Positions 11,901 through 24,130 of a stretch of 64,000 bases of DNA are shown here, in pieces; position 1 is the first letter of the stretch; the number at the start of each line of letters is the position of its first letter. This stretch comes from Otis tarda (lineage: Eukaryota; Chordata; Aves; Otidiformes; Otididae): contig CM048554.1 of assembly GCA_026413225.1 (NCBI GenBank), positions 55,821,463 to 55,885,462 of the forward strand. The letters run 5' to 3'. The position numbers and the translations under genes were made by a program. The notes under the pieces are model-generated. The model saw only the letters and a list, made by a program, of their open reading frames with translations, was not told where the DNA came from and ran no database searches.

Positions 11901-13306
11901 AACATCATTAGCCCTAACTAGAGCTGGAGCTAGAGCTTTTGTGTTTAGTCTCAGGGTACCTGGACAAGGGTTTCAGTTTCAGGTTTCAGTGCTCAAGTCA
12001 GTACACCTGGTTCCCATTTGGACAGCCTGTGGATGGTTAGACTGAGCTAACTTTGCTGTTTTCTAAGCTTGGTCATTTGACAGCAATCAGCAGTTACTGG
12101 CATCTTATCAAGGTATAACATGTACAATTGCTCTGCTCGTAGAAATCCTGTTAATCTGTAATAGGATTTCAGTGTATGCATTTAAAGGAAATAATATTTC
12201 ATTGAGACTGCTAATCTCCCAAGAGGTAGAGCAGAGATAGGAGATTAAATGCTATTGCCTTTAAGATACTTTTCAAAGACAGCTTGAGAATGGACTGCCT
12301 TGACTGAATCGGGCCCCAGGCAAGTAGCTCAAGTGAGACCTTCCACAGTTGGGGGATATTTGAATCTGAATTTAGTTTCATGACTGGTCATGTATGATAA
12401 ATCTCTTCATTCAGCAGTTCAAATAATTAAAGTCCTAGCAGTCAGAATAGGAACATAAGACCTTGTCTGTAGTTGAAAGCTAATTCAGTTTAGCAGTTTG
12501 TGTACTTAAAACACCATAATGATTCCCAGATAACTCTGGAATATTTTCTCATGTTGAGCTTAAACTACTTTAATTAGTTACAGCAACACAGGGCACATTT
12601 CAGCGCAAAAGCCCACGGCGTGAGGTATTTATAACTAGCTCCACTGCTATAATCAAGCTTGATTCACAAAGTCCCTTTGCCCCTAGAGATTGACAGTGTT
12701 ACCTCAGGAACATCACTTACACATTCTGTTTCTCAGTTCTCCTGTCTCCAGAGTGGCAGATTTATACCACCGGAATACACATCCCATGTCATGTTGGCAT
12801 GCTCAGAAATCACAGAGTATGCCACCCTAAGCAGATGCGTAACAGAGGTAAAACCTTTCCTCCACCAGAGTCTGGAACAAGACTTTTTGCTTAAATCTGT
12901 CTCTCTCCACAAGTGAACCCAGATTCATACTGATACCCTGTTAAACATACAAAATGTTTGCTTCCAAAGACAGTTTTGTGAGGGTACAGTATGGTACATT
13001 TGGCTTCACAGGAATAAAATCTGGATGGTGCATATAAAGAGCTTATATACAGGAGACAGGGAGTGACATAGTATCATGTAGCATTTGTGCTTTGTGGGTT
13101 AATGTGCTCTAATCAGTGCTGTTTTAAAAAGTCACAATTCATTAGCCTCTTAACTTAAGCATCTTTCCTTCTGCAGCTCAGAGGAGAGCCCTAGAAAAGC
13201 AGCCGACTCTTGGAGCAGTCCTTGTGTTCCTGAAATCAAGGAGTCAAACAGATCCGCTTCCCACCCCGAGCTCTACGTCGTAGGCCAGGGGCTACAGAGG
13301 GACTGA
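5179..13306 (+). CDS. PCARE: PCARE, photoreceptor cilium actin regulator (C2orf71), whole coding span
   Basis: Coding sequence join(5179..8957,13177..13306), 1302 residues; the human protein is about 1288. In vertebrates PCARE sits at the base of the photoreceptor outer segment and, with WASF3, drives the actin remodelling that starts disc formation. Loss in people causes retinitis pigmentosa 54. The start was chosen at 5179 because the protein opens MGCTPSHS, the family N-terminus: Gly2 is a myristoylation site and Cys3 a palmitoylation site. The frame is open 26 codons further upstream, but without an ATG. Visible parts are: a helical block at residues about 190-345; an acidic Asp run at about 493-499; a conserved segment at about 743-805 (KLIETFSPTDD, KFGLPVIPP); a PPPPPEM motif near 847; and a long Ser/Pro-rich tail at about 1025-1150. 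The neighbour TOGARAM2 converges on it, as in mammals. The one-large-plus-one-small exon structure also matches the human gene. Confidence 0.95.
6658..6678 (+). repeat. In-frame GAT trinucleotide repeat (poly-Asp) in PCARE
   Basis: About seven consecutive GAT codons encode an Asp run at residues 493-499, followed by GAA and, a few codons later, GAGGATGATGAC. A pure GAT run can change length by slippage in steps of one residue without breaking the frame. Confidence 0.85.
9109..9155 (+). mobile_element. CR1 3'-end fragment
   Basis: A short sense-strand copy of the CR1 3' end with the signature TTGGACTAGATGACCTTTG and then GGTCCCTTCCAACT. The octamer tail is missing, replaced by an AAAATAAA-rich stretch. 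Confidence 0.8.
9156..9215. repeat. AT-rich simple sequence
   Basis: Irregular AATATAAT/AAATAA units directly follow the CR1 fragment. This is probably expanded tail sequence of that insertion or an unrelated AT microsatellite. Confidence 0.6.
11707..11728 (+). repeat. Poly(A) run
   Basis: An uninterrupted run of 22 A bases inside PCARE intron 1. No SINE or processed pseudogene was recognised upstream of it. Confidence 0.85.
13177..13306 (+). CDS. PCARE: PCARE coding exon 2 (last)
   Basis: The acceptor is TTCCTTCTGCAG at 13165-13176. The 130 bases complete the split Ser codon and add 42 further residues, ending ELYVVGQGLQRD and a TGA at 13304-13306. Phase, acceptor quality and the short C-terminal peptide agree with the two-exon vertebrate gene. 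Confidence 0.92.
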
Positions 13307-16300
13307 CAGCAGAGGCACCCGCAAAGGCAGAGGCACGAGCAAGGCCCGAGGATCCAGAGGAAGGAAGCAGCCCTACCCAAGCCTCCAAAACCTGGCTTCA
13401 TTTTTTTCTCGCTAGGAGACAACGTGATGGCATTGCATCTAAAAACCCAAACTGGCCCCAACAACCTCAGGAAATATCAACAGAGTGGTAGCCAGCTGCT
13501 TCGCCTTGGGATTGCATTGGTTTAACTCGAAGATTTACACTGAGTGAAAGAAATACTTTGCAATTGGGCAAGTCTGAGGCAAACTGATTTGATAAAGACA
13601 GGACATATAGTTAAGTCCTTTGTTTCACTGCTTAGCTGAAGGAGTTCAAAAACTTTCCAAAATGATCATTATTTAACACGTTATTTATTCAGGAGGCACC
13701 ACAGTTTCAGTTATGTAAAAACTAGCTGTTGTGACATTTCCAGAGGGGAGGTAAAATCGTGAACCATTTGAGTTTTATTGCAAAAAAAAATCCACAGCTT
13801 CAGCAAAGCTGTATCTTTATACTAGGTATTTATCAACATGCAGAGAGAAAATAAGGTCAAATACAAGTTAAAATGAAATAACCCCTTTTAAAGGAATAAA
13901 ATTAGGGATCTTATTCCCTCAAAAAGGCTTTGATCTTCTAAAGCACCTTTGCTTATCACGTAATCTCATCACCTCTAGTTTCCAGGATACAAGCCTTAAT
14001 CCTGATTAGAGTCATTTTATAATAGCCCAATCAAACAACATTATAAATCCTGAGGCACTTAAGGACATGTAGCTATTTTTTTTTTTTTAAAAGAAGAGAA
14101 TGCTAGCATAGAGAATCCTGTTCTCCCTGAAACAGGTTTATATTATTTCTGATTTATGTAGTTTGAGGGGATTTAGTGTAATTTCACTGAAGTCTAGACA
14201 GATTTTTGTTAATAAAAACACAAGTTATTTATAGTCAATTAATCCTAGGCTTTTACAGCACCCACTGGAATACAAGAATTGACTGGATCTTGCTTTCCTA
14301 ACTAATTTATTATCACAATTAAGATGCAACTTTAATGTAATTTTAATTAATTTAATTTGATGTGTTTTCATATGCAACTTTAGTACAGAACAAGATCCAA
14401 CAAGATCCAGGAAAAAAAAAGCCATTTGTAGTCCTGTTTTGATAGGAATAATTTTAATTTTTTGCTACAGTTTTCATGATGGTGTATCTGGGCACTTGAC
14501 CTTCACAGAGGCTTTTTAACCCTTCCTGCCCATCTTCATGATGGGGGAACTGAGGCTTGTCTTATGCTGTACAAGGGATTCCTTTGGGTACTGAACTCCT
14601 GAGTTTTAGTCTAGTGCCTTAATCACAACCATCCTTCTTCAATTACCTCAGTGCCATTTTATGTCACAGATACAAGAAGACCTTAATTGTTGTATTAAAG
14701 GTAAGGTATTGAACAGAAAGAAGTAACTCACAGTGAATAGATGCTTTGGATTATCAGGGGTTTGTGAGCTTGATGTGGCAAAGCAGCCATACTCATAGTG
14801 TACAGCTAGGAGGTGTCAACAGATCCAGCTTGTAAGCATGCAGGCAGATGCACCATCTCAGGAAATGGGAAATCATCAGTGAGGTACTGCAAAGGTCATC
14901 GGTAGAGCAAACTCTGCTGGCCAGTCTTCCCCCTCATCAGAAGTGTAGTTTTTTCACAACTACATAACACATTTTAATACATTTTAATACATACAAATAC
15001 ATTTTTGCAGGCATTTACGGTTTATCTGTTCTGCTGGCAGCAACCACACAGAATAGGAACAAACCAGAATCATGACAGCAGAGGACAGCACTTTGCATGC
15101 CTAAATGTAGCTTTGAAGATTAAAACACAAGAGAGTGGGAGGACAGCTTCTGCTCAGCTACTACAATCATTTTATCTCTTTATGGTTTTGTGCTGAAATT
15201 TCCCAGCATCCATGGTAGGTGGTAAGAGAAGGTATTTATTTATACCCCCAAGCATCAAATTCTTGTGTGGCGTAGGAGCTACAGCAACCCATGGAGCAAC
15301 ACAACACTTCAGCAATCAAGCTGGAAACCTCCACACACATGTGCTAGCTGGACATAGAGTCAGCCAAAGCATCTTTCCCCAAAAACCAGGCTCCCCTGAA
15401 GACGTAGTACATGAGCTGGCATCCTACCACAGCATCTCTCCCAGCTTTGACTAAGGCTGTGGTCTTCAGGATGCTCACTACGAACACAACCCCGCCTAAA
15501 CACTGCAGCTGCTGAAGGACTCTGATGCTGCCCTAAGAATGCTGACGGAGCATTCTCTGAGCATGGTGTTCAAGAAACAGAGCTTCTCCAGGAGCCATCT
15601 ACAAGTCTGTAATATGAACTCTTGACTACATACAGCGAACAGATTCTCTTCAGCACAATTAGCGTACAGGAATCTCGCAAATATAAACCTTCAGTTTATA
15701 TGCAAGCATGAGATTGAGAGTAACTATAGTATGCAGGAAATTCTATTTTGGCAGGCTAGTTTTTTAAAAAAATACTTTTTTTTTTTCTAAACAGTTTTTT
15801 TGGATAACACTTCCATTTTTCATGAATATGATGTTTATGGAATACAATTGTTTTGTAAGACCATACTTTACTTTAAGATTTATTTTTTACTGATGTAAAT
15901 AAATGAGAGTTTTTATATGCAAAGCATGAGTTTGGTCTCTCTTACATTCTTTATGCAACCAGCTTAAATCTTAGCCTACTGTTACACCATTCATTCCTTC
16001 CGCAGTGCACTAGCTAATGCTCTGTGCTATAAAAAGTCCATTTGCTTCCTTTTTCCCCACCCCAGCTCAAGCCTGTCTTGTGTTTTACTGGTACATCAAT
16101 TAATTTAGATTGCATTTCTATGAAACAAAACTGGCTTTTTAGGGTACAAGATCCAGCATGGCCACTGACAGACCACAGCAGAGGTCAACTGTGCTTCTAC
16201 TTCTCCCCTGCCCTATCTTAAACTTGAGCTACCTGGCAATTTTGTATGCCATTCAGTAGAGTTGCTTCATACAGCCACAGCTAACTCAAGCACGGGGTGG

Positions 16301-17972
16301 TGGTTTTGTCCTAAGGGTTAAAACCAGAGTGCACCCGCTGCAGTGGAATCTCATTGCAGACGGGCTGAGCACAGAGTGAAGCAGTATCAGTTTTCCAGCC
16401 AGGGCTTCATAGCTGCGAAAGCAGCAGCTAATGGCTCCATGCTGCACTTTATCTGCAGACCTTTAACAAGCTGACAGCTGCCCTTGTTCCAGTGACACTG
16501 CTCAAATCTCAAACCTTTAAGGGACTTGTCATTCCATACCCTCGGCATCTGAAGATGACTAGAACAGGAAAGCACTACACACAGTCTGGTTACTTCTTTC
16601 GACTTCAAGAACTACCCTAGATATTAGCAATACAGCTGACAATACTATGCAGGTTACCAATAAAACCAGTACATTAGTGTGTTTGCACTGCCATACCTCT
16701 TAACGTCCAAAGCAGTGCATAACAATTTTTGAAGTTTTATCATTAAGAGAGAGATTATATTCTGAGAAGTTATCCTTTTTGCTATAGGTAGGAAGGAAAG
16801 AAATCACAGCTTAGAGATAAGGCAACCTGTTTTTACTGTCACATCTCATCAGTAAGGAGCTGCCACCATCTCCTGAAGATAAATCCTTCTAGATTAGCTA
16901 ATCATTAATCCTTCCACATCAGATACATTCAGTGCCATCATGACTGCAGCATGTATAGATGCATCTTTCAGGTACTAACTTCAAACTGAGGTCAGGATCT
17001 TCCTGGGCAAGATCCTGAAGGTTTCATAATGCATTAGGGGCTCGCTTCCATGTTGTCCTCAGGTAAACACGAAGGTTAATGCAAACTTACAACTGTATAT
17101 TGGATCATCTGAAAACTGGAGGCAAAGATCCCAAGTCTGCATTTCTTGCCTACTGCCCATTTTGCATGAATAGTGAAAATATTAATGTCAAAACCAGATG
17201 TGCAGATACAAACAGTAAATAGTCAGCTCGGCAAGGCAAGGTGATCGAGACCCAGGGCCATGTTCACATTTCGGTTCATCTTACACCTGCCCACCCTGCA
17301 CCTATTCCCTTCCACTATTGCTAGCACAAAATTTTCTATAGCCTTCACCATCTCCACTTTACTGATGTTCTGAATTTCAAAACGTAGCCTGTTACCTCTC
17401 CTCATCCTATTATTTTCCTTCTTTACTGATATATGACTCTGTGACTGCATTAAGTAACCCTGTGAGGATTTCTGAAGTTTGACTGTATAGACTACACCCT
17501 TTACCAAGGTGATTTTAAAGGAGAAAGGGGTGATAAGCCTATCTTATTCGATATGGATCCTTCCTGCTTTAATAAAGTTTTCCTTAAGGCATAGATGAAT
17601 TGATTATGTAGCAATTAAAGAGAAAAGGAAAGCTTTCAACGTTGTAGGCTGCCCTTCATTTATTATTACCACTACTGAGCCACTGGGTCTTTGGGATATG
17701 AAGGAACGAAAGCTGAAGCCTCAGGATGGTAACAAAGACCCGTCCTTCCCCAGAGCAGTAACCGTACAGCTGGGAAGAAAACTTTTCAGGCATTCCAGCA
17801 GACACACAAAGATATGTAGCAAGGCCGAGATGACTCTGCAGATAAAACCTAAACCAACAAATTCACTAGGTGCTTGGCTTTTAAATGTGACTCTAAGAAG
17901 TCAACCTCACAGGGCAATTTTCATCTTGCAGCCTTACTGTCTCTTACAGATAATATCAGTTTAACATCTCTT
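13307..17972. other. PCARE 3' UTR candidate and region between the convergent genes
   Basis: No coding exon was seen after the PCARE stop. AATAAA hexamers occur at 13895-13900, 14211-14216 and 15898-15903, so the 3' UTR could be about 0.6 to 2.6 kb. Beyond about 16 kb the sequence is AT-rich and unremarkable. Confidence 0.5.
15898..15903 (+). terminator. Candidate PCARE poly(A) signal
   Basis: AATAAA is followed within 30-50 bases by a T/GT-rich stretch, the usual arrangement of a cleavage site. It would give a 3' UTR of about 2.6 kb. Earlier hexamers at 13895 and 14211 are alternatives. Confidence 0.3.
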
Positions 17973-17977
17973 ACATC
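17973..17977 (+). repeat. Target-site duplication, left copy (ACATC)
   Basis: ACATC lies directly left of the LTR and is repeated exactly at 18631-18635 on its right. Confidence 0.75.
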
Positions 17978-18630
17978 TGTTACGGCCTGGAGCCGTAGCA
18001 GGTTTGTGATTCCCCATGGACTAAATTAAGGTGAACGGACACCAAACGATCGATTTAGGATTTTATTTAACATTTGGAGGAACGACTTAAACTTTGGAAA
18101 CTTGGAAAGCATAAAGGGGGTTGATAGCCAGGGCTCTTCTCAGGGTATTTCTAAGAAGGAAAAGGAAAACAGAAAAGAGACACAGGAAAAGACGGAAAGA
18201 GATGTCACCACCCTTGGATCCAGCAACGACGATGACGGGCCAGCGCCCGGATCTGCCGGTGGGGTGGTGGGGCCGCAGTGCCCCGCGGCCGTGATGGTCT
18301 TCCGGTGGCGGGGAGGGGCTCACCACACGGCTCCCTCAGGCAGTGTCTGTTACAGTCTCATCCCCGCTGCCAGTTATGCTGCATGGTGTGGTTCTAGAGA
18401 GTTCTCAGTCCTCTGCCCAGGTGCGAAGCGGGCGTTAAATGTGAGGAGGGGTGGTCAGAAGCCCCCTCCTCAGATGAGCACTGTGTGACCCCTGGCCTTA
18501 TTTGGCAAGTCGTTAACAGGGGCCTGGGGAGCTGCACATTCCCCATGGGGCCTCCACCTCCCCTATGCAGACTGCACCCAGGCCACAGCCACAACAATGT
18601 TTGAGACGTTCACTCTTTCAGTCCCTGACA
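17978..18630 (-). mobile_element. Solo LTR of an endogenous retrovirus
   Basis: A 653-bp element with TG...CA ends is flanked by the perfect 5-bp duplication ACATC. Read on the - strand it starts TGTCAGGG and ends GCCGTAACA, with AATAAA near its 3' end (about 18062-18070), as expected for R/U5. It is GC-rich and has several CpGs, unlike its AT-rich surroundings. No internal gag, pol or env sequence remains, so it is a solo LTR left by LTR-LTR recombination. I could not assign it to a named family; a 5-bp duplication is typical of ERVL/class III elements. Open frames inside it are compositional. Confidence 0.75.
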
Positions 18631-18635
18631 ACATC
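18631..18635 (+). repeat. Target-site duplication, right copy (ACATC)
   Basis: Exact repeat of 17973-17977, marking the insertion of the solo LTR. Confidence 0.75.
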
Positions 18636-18804
18636 CAAGCTGGAAAATAAACCTGCCAGAATAATACAATGGCTTTATTTTTTTTTAATGTTTTCCTCCA
18701 CTTCGAAGGTTTGTGTAGTTTTGCTTGTAAAGACAGTTAACACATGGACAATTGGGGCACGAGGCAATGCATCTTTCTGGACTTTTTTGAATATTGAGGT
18801 TTTT

Positions 18805-18942
18805 ATCATAGAATCATAGAATGGTTAGGGTTGCAAGGGACCTTCAAAGGTCATCTAGTCCAACCCCCCTGCAAGGAGCAGGGACATGCCCGACTAGATC
18901 AGGTTGCTCAGAGCCTCATCCAACCTGGCCAGATCCTTTCGT
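18805..18942 (-). mobile_element. CR1 3'-end fragment
   Basis: An antisense CR1 tail. The + strand shows ATCATAGAATCATAGAATGG, then the conserved CTAGTCCAACCCCCCTGCA block and the end of the ORF2 region (GAGCCTCATCCAACCTGGCC). It is 5'-truncated to about 140 bp. Confidence 0.93.
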
Positions 18943-21900
18943 CTTTTTATTTCAGGGAAGCACATGCATACACGTACATGCGTGCATGCATTAATTGTCA
19001 TAAGAGAGCTGGCATACAAATAGGTTTCTGTAGCACTGTTTTTCATGTGGATAAGCCAAGGAATTGAGAGCATTGAGCCCTGCTGTCACACAGGGCTCTA
19101 CAGTTAAGCAGCTGGTGAGACACAAGACTCTTGGTAAGCAGTTAGCTAATTCTGAGTCATAGACAAATTTCATATCAATCCACATAGCAAATTAACAACA
19201 GCTGGTAACAGGGTATCTCTGAGGGGCAAAATAAAGAAATAATCTAGAAAACACGATGGACAATAAAAAAAAAATACAATTTTTCATGTTGAATAACTCC
19301 GTACTTCAGAACTGTTTATCCTACCAATAGCCAAAAGAGGGAGAAAGCATGTACTGCATCTCTGAGCTCTGCTAGCCCTGGCAAGTCTAGCCCCACTGCG
19401 TTCCCTTGACAGGGAGGGATAGCTAGATTAAGCTTTTCTACAGAAAAGCCACTGGAAACACCACAGCAGGAGGAGTGCAGTAGGCATTTAGATGCTCAGT
19501 GGATTCCTAGTTTCCCTTGGCTGACCAATGGCTCTGCAGCCTATCTACTCCCAACACACAGTGAAGCTTCTGGTAACCTCTTCAGAGATTGTTTACAAAC
19601 CAGCTTCTTTAAACAAGCACTATACTAATAACTTTAAGAGTCCTTTGATAGGTTTAATTTAGACTCCTTGCAGTAAAATGGAGACTAGGACTTGTGTGAG
19701 CTTCTCTATTCTTGGTGCTTCCCAAGAGGCTGATATGCTCCAGAAGTACAAAGAAACAACCCTGGGGCTGACCATCTCCCATCCACCCATTTGGGGATGA
19801 CAAGCTAGTCCTGCAAAAAAGTAAGCAGAAAGCTAGCACAGGGCCCAATATATCCAATTATCTCCTGTTTTCTGTCTCACATTTTCCTCCTAAATTTGCA
19901 CAAAACCGAGCCAAGACCCAAGCTATATGTAAATTTAGTTTTGTAAGGCAAGCACTTACTGGTACTTTGAAACACGATTGGGAGGACCGTGCATCATCCA
20001 TATTTGTTTATTATCGTGTTTGAAGACTAAGACAGAGCGCTGACTTTAAGGAGAGAAAAAAACGCCACCCTTCAAATAGTGGGTGTGCAGGTAGGTGTAA
20101 AGTTTCACTGTCTTTACTAGGATGTATTAAAAAGATCTGAGACAATACAGAGGTGGGGAGGGGGATAAATGGACAGTTTATTTCCTTAATTTTTGTCTGC
20201 AAGGACACATTCTCTGTGCTGCTAATCGCAGCCTTATGAGCTTATGGACTGAAATGGAGATTCTGTTTTTCCTTCCAACGTGCTACGCTGCCTGGGCTTT
20301 ACTCAGAGGCCAGGATTAGATCCATAGCTAAGAAAACACATACAGCCTTATAAAATGTTTTTTTTTTCTTTTTCCTTCAGAAAGTGTAATTAACATATCA
20401 CACATGCATTTTCTTCTGTAGTATCAGAAACTGGCAACCAGGCAGACTTTGCTGTCAAAATGTTATTGTTTGCACTGGGCTGTGAAGGGTTTTTCTCTAA
20501 GGCAAAGGAATAATGGCAGCTACAAATTAAAATGTAAGTTTAACAGATTCAAATGATTATGAAAGGAAACTGCTAAATAATTTCCTAAAAGGCAGCAGTG
20601 TCAGTGATCACACAGTCCACTAAGAGTCAGAGCCGAACCAGAGCTACACAGGAATTAATTCTGCTGGCAAGCAGTGGTCCACAGCAATAAATTACCACAT
20701 AGCTCTGGGCTGAACTGCACCCAGGCTGGAGTATAAATAGATTTGAGAAACCATTCTCACCTGTTGTTGGCCTCATGGTCAACTTATCCTTCTGCAAACA
20801 AGTTACAAACAACACTACTTGACTGCTGTCCTGGGTAAATACACATATATATGCCTTTTCAAAAGCATTGCATCTTTTCCCAGTGAAATACGTTTGTTCT
20901 TACATATAAAATTGTGTTTGAAGACAGCTATGAGCCAGGAATTACTTAGATTGCAAATGTGCAAAGCTTTGGGATTTGTGCCAAGTTTTCTTTGCTCAGG
21001 CCATTGTGAGCACAGAATACATCTTGTTAGAAAACTTTATTTTATACGAGACCTCTCTGGTATGTTGATCCCCAAACATGTAAATAAATGACACCACTGT
21101 AATGCTGAGTAATCAATAGCAGCAGAGGACTCAAAGAAGTCTTGGGAAAAGAGGAAGAGGAGGAGAGGGACAGTAAGGAAAGGATATGGTGGGACAGGTA
21201 TATTCCTTACTGGAATTGCACTAAGGAAGCTTTTAGGCCAACTTACTGGGACAAGAGCAAGCTGTAAGTTTGGAAAAAAAAATACCTTCCTATGGGTGTG
21301 AAACGTGAACTACTTACTGTCACCCCTGAGCAGGACAGGACCAGAAGAGGGGCACGCTATTACCATTACGTTCAAATGGAGGATTAGTTGCAGGACCACT
21401 GGAGAACGAAACAGCAGTACGTACCAGCAGCTGCCAGACTGCACAGGGAGGTCCCACAACTGCAGGGGTCCAGCCTTGCAAGGGCACCTAGCAGAGCTAT
21501 TGCACTCTGGTAGGCTGGAGGGCGGCTGTTCCCTGGGGAAACAGCAGCATGCTTTTTTTTTTGCATTGGGTGATACTGAAAATAAAAAACTGCCAGAATA
21601 ATATGGCAGTCAAAGCAATAGAGATTCTAGTACTGGCACAATTATATCCTTATGAAAGTAATCTTATTAGTATAGCCAATTTTCCTTCTTGAAATAACAT
21701 GTACTACTACTTGAATATTTGCACTGACAGAAATGTGTCAATACTGAGCAGTTTTATAGCATAATATATTATATACACTGACAGAATAGACAGAGAAGGA
21801 CTATTGTGTAGAGAAAGCATCTCCGTGTAGAGACATGTGTGCATAGATGTGCGTGCAAGGAAAGGAAGCCCAAGCAGAATCACAAGGGACATTAAATTTC

Positions 21901-23962
21901 AGGCTGTGCCTGAGAGCCTGGGCGTAACTGCAATGCCGGCCGCTGGGCACGTACACATCCTTTCCAGGGCTCAGCAGTGGGTTGTGACAGAACCACACAT
22001 CCTGCAGCCTTCACTGCAGTCTCCAAAGAGGAGAGAGTTTTTACTTTCTGCTCTCAAATGCAGCAGCGGTGAAACATGCTAAATAGCTGTGAAAGTAGCA
22101 CAGCCTTCATTTATCCAGGGCACAGCTACTAGCAGAGGGAGGATTTACCACTGCCAATTGCATTGAAAAACTATTGGAGGGGCTTTTAAGCATACACAGG
22201 GGCAGTTTGTTGGTCAAAGTTACTGTTTTTGTCAGCTAAAGATACTAAGGCAGAGTGGAGGCTTAAAGGTTCAGGTCAACTCTAATTTTAACTAGAGTGA
22301 TTTTCTCACCTCTGCCTGTATCAGAGTATCAGGATTCAGTGTCAGCTGTCAGAGATTTGGTAGCAATGCAACCACTTTTATTCCCATCATCACTATTTAA
22401 CAAGGATGAAAATAGCCACCTCAGTGAAGCCCCTCTCCTTCTGCTTGAGAAAGAGACTTCAGCAGCTGGTTCCCAAGCACACCTTTAACCTTGTAAAGAA
22501 CAAGTTCTACCAGAATCGCCTTATTACACTCCATGACTCAGCTGCATCTCTGCAAAAGCAGCTCCCTTCAGGTGCATTCTTTAATTCTTGGCTTCACCTC
22601 TCACTGCAGCACCACAAGGCAGCATTAATTTTATTTACAACAGGAGCCTTAGCCTCCACACCATACTTTGGATCCATCCTTCCCTCCTTGTCCTACCCCT
22701 CTCTGGCCATCCTCCCCCATTTGCCATTAATTTTTCCATACCATCCCCATAGTCTTCTTGGCACTGTCAAGTTCATAGTTCATGCATTTACGTTCCTGCA
22801 GGAGTTTGTGGTTGCATTTCCACAGGGAGATTCAGGGTCCAGCTCACATATTTGCATGGCACATGACTCTGAATAGCAGACAAGCCATGCTGCCAGGCAT
22901 GTGCTTTCAGTCTCAGTAAGGGGGGGGGGGACGACGACTATTTGAGGAAATGATGAATTTTGCAGACTGGTGTACATAGCACCAGTCTCATGCAGCTTCA
23001 GAGCTCTAATGCCCCCTTGCACAGGGAGAGGGCACAAGACCACTTTCTTACTACTCTGCAGGGGAATGTAAGCTTTCTTCACTCCTTTATGGCAGAAGCC
23101 ACGTTACCTTTTCTCCCCCATCTTCCCTTGACAACTCTTACCTCCAACAAGCAGGAGGAACCAGCTGTGACAGCCAGGGTCTTTCTTGGGGCTCTGGCAG
23201 GATGTAGGGTAAGAGTAAGCCCGGGTACAAGATTGCCATATATTTCTTTTGCTATACTTACGTCTGTGGGTTAGCAGCTGCAGTGCACATTAAATACAAT
23301 AACTAAATGAATTAAACTGGCCCTGCAAATGCAGCTTGCAGTCTCCTCTCTGGTGGGACTTCTGCCACAGGAGAGCTCACCTGAGCTGAATTAACCCCTA
23401 CCCATTAACCCTTCTGCTTGTCACTGCAGAGTCACATTGTCAGCTAAATTTGATCTCACTGTAGTAGGAGAGCTCCTCTCAGGGGGAAGCTGTCTGAACA
23501 GAAGAATTAAAAAAATAAAACACCTAGACAGAAAATAGGTACTGGCAGGCACCACTTTATTCTCATTGACTATGGGGAACAGTATGCATGAAAGCACCAA
23601 TTGAGGCCAAGAGAGAGTAAAGAAACCAGTTACATGGGTTACTTTGCAAGTGCTATAACTAAATGCATAAAAAAAGGCTCTGGGAGGCCTCATATAATGT
23701 GCACAAAAGCTTTTTTTTTTTCTCTGAAGTGCAGAAACCTCCTCCCACATTCCCAAGGGCCAAAGCACAGCTGAAGAGAAAGTAAAACCAAAGAGCTTTT
23801 ATTCATCCCAGCAAAAGCAGCGTGCGCAGAGCCGCATTTACAGGGCTCCAGAGGGAAAGATCTGCAGAAGAAGGAAACAGCAAGAACAACTTTTGAGGTA
23901 GAAGAAACAGGAGGCCCTCTAGAAATGCCAACTGCTTACAAAAAAAAAAAATTGCCTGTCAA
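18943..23962. other. Intergenic
   Basis: Five kilobases between the two 3' ends with no supported gene. It has only simple features, such as a G11 run at 22920-22930. Open frames of 60-160 codons on either strand lack conserved motifs and splice context. Confidence 0.6.
22920..22930 (+). repeat. Poly(G) run
   Basis: Eleven consecutive G bases followed by ACGACGAC. A likely length-variable site and a common sequencing or assembly error point. Confidence 0.8.
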
Positions 23963-24130
23963 AATAGAATCATAGAATGGTTAGAGTTGGAAGGGGCCTT
24001 CAAAGACCATCTAGTCCAACCCCCCTGCAAGGAGCAGGGACATCCCCAACTAGATCAGGTCGCTCAGAGCCTCATCCAGCCTGGCCTTGAACGTTTCCAG
24101 GGATGGGTCTTCCACCACCTCCATAGATCT
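23963..24130 (-). mobile_element. CR1 3'-end fragment
   Basis: Antisense CR1 tail beginning with AATAGAATCATAGAATGG on the + strand, then CTAGTCCAACCCCCCTGCA and GCCTTGAACGTTTCCAGG. It ends where similarity to the CR1 ORF2 C-terminus is lost, near the CCACCACCTCC block. Confidence 0.93.

Larger units (their letters stand above)
8958..13176 (+). other. PCARE: PCARE intron 1
   Basis: A 4.2 kb intron with donor GTAAGA and acceptor TTCCTTCTGCAG. It contains a short CR1 tail at 9109-9155, an AT-rich simple stretch at about 9156-9215 and a 22-base A run at 11707-11728. No additional coding exon was seen. The splice phase (two bases + one) joins exon 1 directly to exon 2. Confidence 0.8.

Noticed and set aside
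18102..18488. A 128-codon + strand open frame in GC-rich sequence
   Set aside because: It lies inside the solo LTR flanked by ACATC duplications, opposite to the LTR orientation; its composition explains the lack of stops.
22921..22940. Poly(G) followed by ACGACGAC as a structured element or G-quadruplex
   Set aside because: A single short G run without further G tracts; more likely a simple homopolymer.
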